Of a stretch of 43,717 nt of DNA, positions 15,541 to 23,782 are shown piece by piece. Under the pieces are notes generated by a model. It ran no database searches. It had not been told where the DNA came from and worked only from the letters and a program-made list of their open reading frames with translations. Position numbers and translations under genes: made by a program. Positions within the stretch are counted from its first letter, which is position 1; each line of letters opens with the position of its first letter. The stretch is from Bacillota bacterium (GTDB lineage Bacteria > Bacillota > Clostridia > Christensenellales > SZUA-584), in the NCBI GenBank assembly GCA_023428025.1, contig JAEYZN010000002.1:1-43717 (forward strand), in the 5' to 3' direction.

Positions 15541-17886
15541 GTGCAGAAGTTTGTTGTCAGGGAAGAGGGCAAATGTGATCCGGATAAAGTGAAGGCGATT
15601 GAGCAGGCCACGGGGCTGATGACGCATGTCGCAGCCCTGCTTTGCGCACGCGGCATCGATACGCCCGAGGCGGCGAAGCGTTTTCTGCATCCCGGCCCGG
15701 AACAGCTGCACGATCCTTTCGCGCTGCCCGATATGGCGGCGGCGGTTTCCCGCATCAGGCACGCCTTGCAGGACAGGGAATGCATCACCGTTTTCTGTGA
15801 TTACGACGCCGACGGGACATGCGGCGGCAGCGCATTGTATCTGCATTTGAAGGGCGCGGGCGCGGATGTGGATATTCAGACGCCAAACAGGCACAAGGAG
15901 GGCTACGGCCTCTCCGTCGGCGCGGTGGAGCAGATCGCCGCGGCGGGCGGAACGCTGATCATCACGGTGGACTGCGGCATCACCAACATGGCGGAAACGG
16001 CATTGGCGAAAAACCTCGGTGTGGACGTGATCGTGACGGATCATCATGAGTGCGGCGATACGCTGCCCGATACCCCGTATATCATCAACGCCAAAAGGCC
16101 GGACAGTACATACCCGTATCCGTATCTCGCGGGCTGCGGCGTCGCGTTCAAGCTGATTCACGCGCTGTCGTCGCTGGCGGAGGCGATGCGCTATATCGAT
16201 CTCGTTGCTATCGGCACCATCACGGATATCGTGCCGCTGCTGGGCGAGAACCGCGTGATCGCGCATATGGGGCTCAAGAAGCTGCGCAAAAGCCCATCGG
16301 CCGGCGTGGCCGCGCTGGCGCAGGCAGCGGGCATCAATCTGCCGGAGATATCGTCATACGGCATCGGCTTCGGGCTGGGGCCACGCATCAACGCGGCAGG
16401 CCGCATGGACACCGCCGAGGCGGCGATTGAGATTCTGGCGGCGCAGAAGCCGGGGCCTGATTTAAAGCGAAGCGTCACCAACCTGTGCGCGCTCAACGAC
16501 AGGCGGCGTCAGGAGGTCTGCGACATTCTGGAGGGCGCCGAGCGTCAGATAGCGCAGCATGGCTACCAGACCGACCCGGCGATACTGCTGGCGGACCCGG
16601 GCTGGAACGCGGGCGTCATCGGCATCGCGGCGGCGAAGATTGCGGACAAATACTACAGGCCGTGTGTGCTGTTCGGCGGCGATGGCAACCTCATCGGCTC
16701 GGCGCGCAGCATACCCGGCATCAACGTATACGAGGCGCTGGGTGCTTTTCAGGACAGCTATGAGAAGTTCGGCGGACACGCGCAGGCGGCGGGCCTGACG
16801 ATCAGGCCGGAGGTGCTGGATCCGCTGAGAGCGGATGTTTGCGCATATATCCGCAGCCACTACGATGAATCGATCTTCATCCCGCGCAAGGTTTATGATA
16901 TTGAACTGGGCACCAAAGACGTGTCGCGCCGGTTCGTGGAGGACCTGCAGCGGCTGGAGCCGTTCGGGCCGGGAAACGAGCAGCCGGTGATCGCCGTGAA
17001 GGATGCGGCGCTGACCGGGACCCGCTTTGTGGGCCGGGACAAAACACATATGAAATTCCTCATGCGGCAGGGAAACGCAAACCTGGACGCCATGAGCTTT
17101 GGTTTTGCCGATGCGCATGCGTTGCTGCCGGGCCGCGCGGATTTTCTGTGCGAGGCGGGCATGGACAGCTTTTCGGGACGTCCGCAGCTGATCGTGCGTG
17201 AACTGTCCGCACGCTACGACAGCGACCTGCTCCAAAGCTTTATCGACGATAACGCATGGCGGCTGGCCGCGGGCTTGCTGGACGAGGTGGTGAGGCTGGC
17301 GGAAGAGGATGTAACGGATACGGTTGAGGCGGGCTTTTCACAGCTGGTGCGCGAGGCGCTCGCTGTGAGTCGGTTCGGGCTGTGTATCGTGGCTGCCACC
17401 GAACCGGCGCTGCGGCGCTTGGCGGGCCTTGAGCCCGTGAAGCAGACACTGGCTGACGGCTGCCTGAGCCTGTGGGACCGAAAAACTTTCACGGCGGAAA
17501 ACTGTATCGCCTGCGGGGCCGTACCCGGTCATCCGCGCCTGATCCACATCGGCGTGTCGGCGCCGCCCGCATTTTTTGACGGCGCATTGCGGGAAGACTA
17601 TAAAAAGGATGCGTTGAAGTGTTTCTCCGGACGCGAGGAACTGCTCGGCATATATCGCCGTCTGCATCCATTGCTGGCCAAAAAAGCCCGTCGCGCCAGA
17701 GATATTGCAGGATATCTCGCGCTGGATTTGGGAAGGACGGCGTTCGCGCTGCGGGTGTTTTCTGAGCTTGAGTTGATAGAAACGGACAAAAGTGATAGAA
17801 TACTGGCATTAAACGCCGGCGGACCGCGCAGAGAACTGCGCGCGAGCGTCTGCTACAGGAGTTTTGAGGACCTGATAAATGAATGA
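15541..17886 (+). CDS. recJ: Single-stranded-DNA-specific exonuclease RecJ
   Basis: 5'-3' ssDNA exonuclease acting in RecF-pathway recombination and base-excision and mismatch repair. The 781-residue protein has the DHH phosphoesterase domain with DYDADGTCGGSAL (motif I, about residues 89-101), DCGITN, and TDHHEC (motif III) carrying metal ligands, then the DHHA1 domain with NAGVIGIAAAKI, GSARS and FGGHAQAAG. An OB-fold and a C-terminal extension of about 200 residues follow, as in Gram-positive RecJ, which is longer than the 577-residue E. coli enzyme. The start is GTG at 15541 with GAAAGGATGG 6-15 bases before. The stop overlaps the rel start by 8 bases, so expression is coupled. Confidence 0.96.
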   Translation: MQKFVVREEGKCDPDKVKAIEQATGLMTHVAALLCARGIDTPEAAKRFLHPGPEQLHDPFALPDMAAAVSRIRHALQDRECITVFCDYDADGTCGGSALYLHLKGAGADVDIQTPNRHKEGYGLSVGAVEQIAAAGGTLIITVDCGITNMAETALAKNLGVDVIVTDHHECGDTLPDTPYIINAKRPDSTYPYPYLAGCGVAFKLIHALSSLAEAMRYIDLVAIGTITDIVPLLGENRVIAHMGLKKLRKSPSAGVAALAQAAGINLPEISSYGIGFGLGPRINAAGRMDTAEAAIEILAAQKPGPDLKRSVTNLCALNDRRRQEVCDILEGAERQIAQHGYQTDPAILLADPGWNAGVIGIAAAKIADKYYRPCVLFGGDGNLIGSARSIPGINVYEALGAFQDSYEKFGGHAQAAGLTIRPEVLDPLRADVCAYIRSHYDESIFIPRKVYDIELGTKDVSRRFVEDLQRLEPFGPGNEQPVIAVKDAALTGTRFVGRDKTHMKFLMRQGNANLDAMSFGFADAHALLPGRADFLCEAGMDSFSGRPQLIVRELSARYDSDLLQSFIDDNAWRLAAGLLDEVVRLAEEDVTDTVEAGFSQLVREALAVSRFGLCIVAATEPALRRLAGLEPVKQTLADGCLSLWDRKTFTAENCIACGAVPGHPRLIHIGVSAPPAFFDGALREDYKKDALKCFSGREELLGIYRRLHPLLAKKARRARDIAGYLALDLGRTAFALRVFSELELIETDKSDRILALNAGGPRRELRASVCYRSFEDLINE

Positions 17887-20041
17887 CAAGCAACAGAGTG
17901 CGCAATCGCTGATCGAAGAAGTGAAAAACCGGTACAGCGCCGAGGACGCGGCTTTTTTTGAAAAGGCTTATTTGTTCGCGGAAAAAGCGCATGAAGGGCA
18001 GATGCGCTTGTCAGGCGAGCCTTTCTTTGTCCATCCGCGCGAGGTGGCCCGCATACTGGTCGAACTCAGCTTGGATATGACCACCGTGATCGCCGGGCTG
18101 TTCCATGACATCGTGGAGGACACGTCTGTCACGTTGAGCCAGATAGAGGCGGAGTTTGGCGTGGAGATCGCCCAGATGGTGAACGGCGTGACCAAGGTCG
18201 GTAAAGTCGATTTTTCCTCCAAAGAGGAGCACCAGGCTGAATACCTGCGCAAAATGTTTCTCGCGATGGCGAGCGACATCCGCGTGATCCTCGTGAAGCT
18301 GGCGGACCGGCTGCACAATATGCGTACGCTTAAATATCAGGCGGAGGGCAAGCGCATCGAGAAAGCCAAGGAAACGCTGGAGATATATGCGCCGCTGGCG
18401 CACCGGCTCGGCATCAACGCGATCAAGTGGGAGCTGGAGGACCTGTCCCTCAAGTTCCTGGACGAGAAGGCGTATTACGATATCGCCGCGAAGCTGACGG
18501 AGACACGCGCCGAGCGGCGTGAGTATATCGCGGGCGTTGTTGAGGAAATCAAAAAGCATCTGAAGAAGATACGCGTGGACGCCGAGGTGGAGGGCCGTCC
18601 CAAGCATATCTACAGCATATACAACAAGATCCATAAGAAGAACCGGACGTTTGAAGAGGTATACGACCTCATCGCGGTGCGCATCATCGTGAAATCGGTG
18701 CGCGACTGCTACGCGGTGCTGGGCACGGTGCATACCGTGTGGAAGCCCATCCCCGGCCGGTTCAAGGACTATATCGCGGTGCCCAAGCAGAACATGTACC
18801 AGTCCATCCACACCACGGTGCTGGGCAAGGACGGCAGGCCTTTTGAAGTGCAGATACGCACGCAGGAGATGCACTCCACGGCGGAATACGGCATCGCGGC
18901 GCATTGGAATTACAAGGAAGGCAACGCGCAGAGCGAGATGGACGAAAAGCTCGTCTGGCTGCGCGAGCTGCTGGAGTGGCAGACGGACACGCGCGACTCG
19001 CGCGAGTTCATGGAGACGCTCAAGGTCGACTTCTTTTCCGACAAGGTGTACGTGTTCACGCCCAAGGGCGACGTGAAGGAGTTCATACAGGGCGCGACGC
19101 CGCTTGATTTTGCGTACGGCATCCACAGCGAGATCGGAAACAAGTGCACCGGCGCGAAGGTGAACGGCAAGATGGTGCCGCTGACGTATGAGCTGAAATC
19201 GGGCGATATCGTGGAGATCATCACGTCGTCCGCGTCCAAAGGTCCCTCGCGGGATTGGCTCAAGATCGCCAAGACCTCGCAGGCCAAGGGCAAGATACGC
19301 AACTGGTTCCGCAAGGAGCTGAAAGAGGAGAACATCGTCAAGGGCCGGGACATGCTGGAGAAAGAAGCGCGCCGCCGCGGCTACGACTTCAAGGCGCTGT
19401 TCAAGCCCGAGTGGCTCAAGGACGTCTACAAGAAATTCACGCTGTCCACGCCGGAGGATATCTACGCGGCGGTGGGCTACGGCGGCATCACCACAGGGCA
19501 GATACTGCACAAGCTGATCGACGAATACCGCCGGGACAACAAGACGCTGCCCGAACGCCCCGCGACCCAATCGCGGCCCCGTCGGCCGGGCGAGACCAGC
19601 GGCATCATCGTGAAGGGCTATGGCGACATGCTGGTGCGTTTCGCGAAATGCTGTAACCCGGTGCCGGGGGACAGCATCGTGGGATACATCACGCGCGGGC
19701 GCGGCGTTTCCGTGCATCGCAGCGACTGCCCTAATGTGACCACGGAGGACTTCGAGTCCGGCCGTATGATCGACGTGGCATGGTCCAAGAATGAGGTCTC
19801 ATCGTACAATGTGGAGATACAGGTGATCGCGGACGACCGCAGCGGCCTCATCGCGGAGGTCTCCAACAAGCTGTTCAGCATGGGCTTCTCCATCACGTCC
19901 GTCAATGCGCGGATGGGCAAGAACCGGGTCGCCAACATGGTGTTCGGCTTTGAGATCAACGACATCTCGCAGCTGGATACCATCATCAAAGGGCTGAAAA
20001 CCGTCGCGGGCGTGCGCGATGTTTACCGCATACACAAATGA
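17879..20041 (+). CDS. relA: Bifunctional (p)ppGpp synthetase/hydrolase, Rel
   Basis: Long RSH enzyme that makes and degrades the stringent-response alarmone (p)ppGpp. The 720-residue length is typical. Domains in order: HD hydrolase (residues about 25-180) with His52, the HD pair His76-Asp77 in GLFHDIVEDT, and LADRLHNMRT; synthetase (about 235-345) with GRFKDYIAVPKQNMYQSIHT and EVQIRTQEMHSTAEYG; TGS (about 388-450) with VYVFTPKGDVKEF; a helical and Cys-containing region with FAKCCNPVPGD; and a C-terminal ACT domain (about 645-720). The RFKD motif at 294-297 is the version found in bifunctional Rel enzymes, and the intact HD residues predict an active hydrolase. It overlaps recJ by 8 bases and dtd by 4. 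Confidence 0.97.
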   Translation: MNDKQQSAQSLIEEVKNRYSAEDAAFFEKAYLFAEKAHEGQMRLSGEPFFVHPREVARILVELSLDMTTVIAGLFHDIVEDTSVTLSQIEAEFGVEIAQMVNGVTKVGKVDFSSKEEHQAEYLRKMFLAMASDIRVILVKLADRLHNMRTLKYQAEGKRIEKAKETLEIYAPLAHRLGINAIKWELEDLSLKFLDEKAYYDIAAKLTETRAERREYIAGVVEEIKKHLKKIRVDAEVEGRPKHIYSIYNKIHKKNRTFEEVYDLIAVRIIVKSVRDCYAVLGTVHTVWKPIPGRFKDYIAVPKQNMYQSIHTTVLGKDGRPFEVQIRTQEMHSTAEYGIAAHWNYKEGNAQSEMDEKLVWLRELLEWQTDTRDSREFMETLKVDFFSDKVYVFTPKGDVKEFIQGATPLDFAYGIHSEIGNKCTGAKVNGKMVPLTYELKSGDIVEIITSSASKGPSRDWLKIAKTSQAKGKIRNWFRKELKEENIVKGRDMLEKEARRRGYDFKALFKPEWLKDVYKKFTLSTPEDIYAAVGYGGITTGQILHKLIDEYRRDNKTLPERPATQSRPRRPGETSGIIVKGYGDMLVRFAKCCNPVPGDSIVGYITRGRGVSVHRSDCPNVTTEDFESGRMIDVAWSKNEVSSYNVEIQVIADDRSGLIAEVSNKLFSMGFSITSVNARMGKNRVANMVFGFEINDISQLDTIIKGLKTVAGVRDVYRIHK

Positions 20042-20484
20042 TCGCCGTGGTGCAGCGCGTATCCGCCGCGAGTGTGAAGGTGGACGAGAAAGTGATCGGG
20101 AGCATCGGGCCGGGATTGCTGGTGCTGCTGGGCGTCGCGCAGGGCGATGGGCCGGACGATATGGCTTATATCGTGCGCAAAACGGCGGCCTTGCGGATAT
20201 TCGAGCGCGACGGTAAAATGACGGACAGCGTGCAGGATATTGGCGGTTCGCTGCTGGTCGTCTCGCAGTTTACGCTGCTGGGCGATGTGCGGCGCGGCAA
20301 CCGTCCGGATTTCATGCGCGCGGCCCCGCCGGACACCGCGCGGGAGTTATACGAGAAATGCGTGGCGGCGTTCCGGGAGATGGGGCTGCCGGTTGAAACA
20401 GGTGCGTTCGGTGCGCACATGGACGTGGCCAGTGTGAACAACGGGCCGGTGACGATACTGCTGGACTCAAAGCGCGGCTTTTAA
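20038..20484 (+). CDS. dtd: D-aminoacyl-tRNA deacylase
   Basis: Removes D-amino acids (and glycine mischarged onto tRNA-Ala) from tRNA by an RNA-based mechanism, protecting translation from heterochiral substrates. The 148-residue protein matches the family length (about 145-150) and carries the two signatures: VSQFTLLGD (about residues 78-86) and NNGPVTILLD near the C-terminus, whose Gly-cis-Pro in NGPVTI reads substrate chirality. The start overlaps the rel stop as ATGA, so it is translationally coupled to it, a pairing seen across Clostridia and Bacilli. A strong hairpin follows. Confidence 0.97.
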   Translation: MIAVVQRVSAASVKVDEKVIGSIGPGLLVLLGVAQGDGPDDMAYIVRKTAALRIFERDGKMTDSVQDIGGSLLVVSQFTLLGDVRRGNRPDFMRAAPPDTARELYEKCVAAFREMGLPVETGAFGAHMDVASVNNGPVTILLDSKRGF

Positions 20485-20493
20485 TTATCGGGG

Positions 20494-20556
20494 TCCCGCC
20501 CCGCACTGGATTGTTCAGCCTGAAAGCAGCGGCTTGCAAACTGGTGCGGGGTGGGA
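20494..20556 (+). other. 16-bp intercistronic hairpin between dtd and the MBL gene
   Basis: Bases 20494-20509 pair with 20541-20556 (three G-U pairs, the rest Watson-Crick, very GC-rich), with a 31-base loop. No T-run follows. The Shine-Dalgarno AGGAGG of the next gene begins 6 bases after the stem. It probably stabilises or separates parts of the polycistronic mRNA, or acts as a weak terminator. Confidence 0.5.
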
Positions 20557-20572
20557 TGATCAGGAGGACAAC

Positions 20573-21199
20573 ATGAAGGTTGTACAGGTGGCGACAGGCA
20601 TCATGCAGGCGAACGCGTTCATCGTGTTCAAGGACTGCTCGAAAAAAGCTTTTGTGATCGATCCGGGCGCGGATTTCGAGCGTATCCGCGCGCGTCTGGA
20701 ATACGAGGGGATCAATGAGGTGACGCACATCCTGCTGACGCACGGCCATTTTGACCATATCGGCGCGGCGGCGGACCTGAAGAACCATACGGGCGCGAAG
20801 GTGTGCATCCATGAGCGGGATGCGTCCATGCTGGGCAGCAATGTGGACAGCCTGGCCACGATGGCGGGCGTCAGGATACCGACGCTGGCGGCGGACATCG
20901 TGCTGCGCGGCGGCGAGACCATCACGGCGGCGGATATACCGGTGCAGGTGCTGCACACGCCCGGCCATTCGGGCGGCAGCGTCTGCTACATCACGGGAGA
21001 TGTGATGTTCTCCGGCGATACGCTGTTCTATATGTACTGCGGGCGCACCGATTTTCCGGGCAGCGACGCAAACGAGTACCATCATTCCCTGAACACGGTG
21101 CTGCGCGGGCTTAAGAAGGATTACACTGTTTATACGGGGCACGGCATCAAGACCACGTTGAAAGCCGAATTCAACAGCAACCCGTATTTGACGCAATGA
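20573..21199 (+). CDS. MBL-fold metallohydrolase, glyoxalase-II-like
   Basis: A 208-residue metallo-beta-lactamase-fold protein with the complete metal set: THGHFDH (His57, His59, Asp61, His62), His132 in HTPGHSGGSV, Asp150 in SGDTLF and His190 in TGHG. This matches the small hydroxyacylglutathione-hydrolase-like group (YqgX/YcbL type), whose physiological substrate in Firmicutes is not established. The start is ATG at 20573, 5 bases after a perfect AGGAGG; an upstream in-frame ATG at 20534 lies inside the hairpin loop. Its stop overlaps the hemZ start (ATGA). The order rel-dtd-MBL-hemZ is widely conserved in Clostridia, but the functional link is unclear. Confidence 0.9.
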   Translation: MKVVQVATGIMQANAFIVFKDCSKKAFVIDPGADFERIRARLEYEGINEVTHILLTHGHFDHIGAAADLKNHTGAKVCIHERDASMLGSNVDSLATMAGVRIPTLAADIVLRGGETITAADIPVQVLHTPGHSGGSVCYITGDVMFSGDTLFYMYCGRTDFPGSDANEYHHSLNTVLRGLKKDYTVYTGHGIKTTLKAEFNSNPYLTQ

Positions 21200-22683
21200 C
21201 GACGCTCCATACGCAAACGCCGCAGTTCTTCGGCGATATATGCGAGGAATTGCGGCTGTTCATCGACACGCGCCGCATAGAGCTGCTGGATGTGCCGGAG
21301 CCGCCGGCAGACGGGTACTGCGTTGTGCACGAGTTTTTTGAATCGGACGGCGTGATGACCAGCCGGGCGGCGCTTTATCTGGATAGACGGAAAGTATCCG
21401 AAAACGCCTATACATGCCCCGGGCCGCCAGGGGAGCTGGAGCATAAACGCGTGGCCAAGCGGGCCGCCAAGATCAGCGTCTACCGGGCGCTTTTTTCGCA
21501 TTTTAATATGGCGATGCCGTGGGGCTCGCTCACGGGCGTGCGCCCCACAAGGCTGCTGCGCGACAGCGAAGCGGCGTTGGGGGAGGCGGGTGCAAAGCAA
21601 CTTTTTCTGGATGAATTCGATGTGTCGCCGGGCAAGTACGCATTCGCGAAGGGCATCGTGGCGGCGCAGGCCGGGCTCGACCCCGGTCAACATGAGCTGG
21701 ACATATACATCGGTATACCGTTTTGCGTCACGCGCTGCGCTTATTGTTCGTTCGCGTCGTCCACGCCGGATGTGTTCAAGGGTGCGGAGGCGCAGTATCT
21801 GGACGCGCTGATGGCCGAACTGTCCGACGCGGAGAGGCTGGTCGGCAGCAGACGTGTGCGCGCGCTGTATGTGGGCGGCGGCACGCCGACGGCTTTGTCG
21901 GACAGCAACCTGGAAACAGTGCTGGCGCGCGCGGCGCAGCTGGCAAGGGACGCGGACGAATTCACGGTGGAGGCGGGAAGGCCGGACACCATCACGCCGG
22001 AAAAGCTGCGTATCATCAAAGCGAGCGGCGCGAGCCGCGTCAGCGTGAACGCGCAGACGCTGTGCGATGAGACGCTGACACGCATCGGACGCAGGCACAC
22101 GGCGGCGGAGTTTATGGACGCCTACGCAAAAGCATCGGAGTTTGGTTTTGATATTAACGTGGACGTGATCGCCGGTCTGCCGGGCGAGGACGCGGCCCGG
22201 CTGGAGGCGACGCTGCGGCTCATTATCGGCTTGCGGCCCGCCAACATCACGGTGCACACGCTGGCGGTCAAGCGCGCTTCGGCGTTCGCCGCGGCCAACA
22301 TGGACGCGCTGCCCACGGACGCGCAGGCGGCGGAAGCGGTGGAGCGCTCGCGGCTGCTGTTGGACGACGCGGGTTATTTGGCGTATTACATGTACCGGCA
22401 GAAGTACATGAAGGGCAGCCAGGAAAACGCGGGATACACGCGGCCCGGAAAGGCGTGCGTGTATAACATCGACAACATGGAAGAGCTGTGCGACGTGCTG
22501 GCATTCGGCGTGGGCGCGATTTCCAAAAAGCTGTTTTGCAGTGAAGCGCGTATCGAACGAGCGGCCAACATCAAAGATCTGCGCGGTTACATCGCACGGC
22601 TGGACGAGGTCATGGAGAGAAAAAGAGCGCTTTTTGTATCAGGCACGCATGGCAAAAAAAAGTTGACAGAAGGACGCTCTTAA
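21196..22683 (+). CDS. hemZ: HemZ-like coproporphyrinogen dehydrogenase (radical SAM)
   Basis: Radical-SAM protein of the HemN/HemZ group. The 495-residue protein has an N-terminal domain ending in GSLTGVRPTRLL (a HemZ hallmark, about residues 113-124) followed by the radical-SAM core with Cys177-x3-Cys181-x2-Cys184 in PFCVTRCAYCSF, GGGTPTALS, and the HemN-like C-terminal part with YYMYRQKYMKGSQENAGY. HemZ was described as an oxygen-independent coproporphyrinogen oxidase in B. subtilis, but related HemN-like proteins have other roles and no other haem gene is present here, so the reaction is inferred. The gene overlaps the MBL stop by 4 bases. A near-perfect promoter for the next operon lies inside its 3' end. 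Confidence 0.88.
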   Translation: MTTLHTQTPQFFGDICEELRLFIDTRRIELLDVPEPPADGYCVVHEFFESDGVMTSRAALYLDRRKVSENAYTCPGPPGELEHKRVAKRAAKISVYRALFSHFNMAMPWGSLTGVRPTRLLRDSEAALGEAGAKQLFLDEFDVSPGKYAFAKGIVAAQAGLDPGQHELDIYIGIPFCVTRCAYCSFASSTPDVFKGAEAQYLDALMAELSDAERLVGSRRVRALYVGGGTPTALSDSNLETVLARAAQLARDADEFTVEAGRPDTITPEKLRIIKASGASRVSVNAQTLCDETLTRIGRRHTAAEFMDAYAKASEFGFDINVDVIAGLPGEDAARLEATLRLIIGLRPANITVHTLAVKRASAFAAANMDALPTDAQAAEAVERSRLLLDDAGYLAYYMYRQKYMKGSQENAGYTRPGKACVYNIDNMEELCDVLAFGVGAISKKLFCSEARIERAANIKDLRGYIARLDEVMERKRALFVSGTHGKKKLTEGRS

Positions 22684-22691
22684 AATATAAT
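22663..22691 (+). promoter_or_regulatory. consensus sigma-A promoter of yceD-rpmF
   Basis: A perfect TTGACA (22663-22668) and a perfect TATAAT (22686-22691) with 17-base spacing, overlapping the end of hemZ. The predicted start is near 22698, about 30 nt before yceD. Confidence 0.93.
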
Positions 22692-22729
22692 ACTACTCGT
22701 TGACGAATGCCCCGAAAGCAGGTTTGAAG

Positions 22730-23218
22730 ATGAAAATCGACATTGCAGACGCGGTTCGCAACACGGGCGAAGAGTTTACTTCGGAATATCACGGTGCTAT
22801 GCCGGGGATCGATTTTCTCGGCGACCGATATGAGTTTCCGGACGGCGTCCATGTGACGGCGGGCTGGCGGTATGACGGCGAAGGCATCATCGTAATGGGC
22901 CGCTTCAAAGCGGACACTCCGGTGACATGTGCCAGATGCCTTGAGGAATTTACGTATACGATCGGCTTTGATTTTGCCGAGTACTATAAAAAGCAGCCGG
23001 AAGAAGGCATGTACGCGTATCAGGACGACACGATAGACCTGACGCAGATGCTGGAAGACAACGTGGTGGTGAACCTGCCGACAAAGCTGCTTTGCCGCGA
23101 GGACTGCAAGGGACTTTGCAGCCAGTGCGGAACGGACTTAAACAAGGGGCCCTGCGGCTGCAGGCCCGAGGCGGACGAGGCGAGCCCGTTTGCGGGGCTG
23201 TCAGAAAAATTTAAATAA
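22730..23218 (+). CDS. yceD: YceD / DUF177 family protein
   Basis: A 162-residue protein of the DUF177 family, which is encoded directly upstream of rpmF throughout bacteria and plants and has been linked to 23S rRNA processing or accumulation. It carries the typical Cys pairs: VTCARCLEEF in the middle and a C-terminal Cys-rich segment CREDCKGLCSQCG plus CGC, likely a zinc site. The start is ATG at 22730, with GCAGG 7 bases upstream and a consensus promoter before it; a TTG at 22700 lies at the predicted transcription start and is unlikely. It would be co-transcribed with rpmF, coupling rRNA maturation to L32 supply. Confidence 0.92.
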   Translation: MKIDIADAVRNTGEEFTSEYHGAMPGIDFLGDRYEFPDGVHVTAGWRYDGEGIIVMGRFKADTPVTCARCLEEFTYTIGFDFAEYYKKQPEEGMYAYQDDTIDLTQMLEDNVVVNLPTKLLCREDCKGLCSQCGTDLNKGPCGCRPEADEASPFAGLSEKFK

Positions 23219-23223
23219 AATTT

Positions 23224-23341
23224 ATGGGCAAGTCGGGCTCTGCCCGTGCAGCCCATACTTTGCGGCTTTGCGCAGTTTCGAGTGTAAACGAAGAACAAGC
23301 AAAGCCGGAAGCTGGCGGAAAGACGTAAGGCTTTTCGCCAG
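23224..23341 (+). promoter_or_regulatory. structured intercistronic leader of rpmF
   Basis: Two clear hairpins lie between yceD and rpmF. The first is two-tiered: ATGGGC (23224-23229) pairs with GCCCAT (23251-23256) and, inside it, CGGGC (23234-23238) pairs with GCCCG (23242-23246). The second pairs 23312-23322 with 23331-23341 (11 bp, one G-U). The rpmF Shine-Dalgarno follows at about 23359. A role in L32 autoregulation or rpmF mRNA processing is possible but unproven. Confidence 0.45.
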
Positions 23342-23374
23342 GAGCGATAGCGGTAGATGAGGAGGTGTAAATAG

Positions 23375-23572
23375 ATGGCGGTACCAAAAAGGCGGACATC
23401 CAAACAGCGCGGAAATTCCAGGCGGTCGGCGAACTTTAAGCTGGAGGCGCCCGGCATCGCGGAATGCCCGCAGTGCCATGCGATGAAGCTGACTCACCGG
23501 GTTTGCCCGACATGCGGCTACTACAACGGACGGCATGTGCTGAATACCGAAAAAGTGGAAAAAGCGCGCTAA
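23375..23572 (+). CDS. rpmF: 50S ribosomal protein L32, zinc-binding form
   Basis: Small large-subunit protein of 65 residues. The opening MAVPKRRTSKQRGNSRR is diagnostic. It retains the zinc ribbon with Cys-x2-Cys (ECPQCHAMK, residues 30 and 33) and Cys-x2-Cys (CPTCGYYNG, residues 43 and 46), i.e. the C+ paralogue used when zinc is available. A GAGGAGG Shine-Dalgarno lies about 8 bases before the ATG. A terminator follows directly, so yceD-rpmF forms a short operon. In many Firmicutes fapR follows; here it does not, and plsX comes next after a gap of about 210 bases. Confidence 0.98.
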   Translation: MAVPKRRTSKQRGNSRRSANFKLEAPGIAECPQCHAMKLTHRVCPTCGYYNGRHVLNTEKVEKAR

Positions 23573-23591
23573 GCGGTTTTGATGCCAGAAT

Positions 23592-23618
23592 GGGTGCCTG
23601 TTGGCGCCCTTTTATTTT
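23592..23618 (+). terminator. intrinsic terminator of yceD-rpmF
   Basis: GGGTGCC (23592-23598) pairs with GGCGCCC (23603-23609) around a TGTT loop, followed by TTTTATTTT. Confidence 0.9.
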
Positions 23619-23647
23619 GCATTGATGTGCGAAGATTTCCTTGTTCT

Positions 23648-23688
23648 TCCTGAGCGGATCGACGCCGTATCACGGCGTTTTATCAGGA
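23648..23688 (+). terminator. second, compound hairpin before plsX
   Basis: ACGCCGT (23662-23668) pairs perfectly with ACGGCGT (23672-23678), then TTTT. An outer TCCTGA (23648-23653) pairs with TCAGGA (23683-23688). It could be a back-up terminator or a control element for plsX read-through. Confidence 0.5.
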
Positions 23689-23721
23689 GACGGTTTTGTG
23701 CACAAGCCCGAAGAAAAATTG

Positions 23722-23750
23722 TTGCATTGGAATTGTATTTTTTATATACT
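23722..23750 (+). promoter_or_regulatory. sigma-A promoter of plsX-acpP-rnc
   Basis: TTGCAT (23722-23727) and TATACT (23745-23750) with 17-base spacing, in an AT-rich patch. The predicted start is near 23757, about 26 nt before plsX. No FapR-type palindrome is visible. Confidence 0.75.
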
Positions 23751-23782
23751 ACCCATATAAATGAAGTGAGCGAGGTGCCGCA

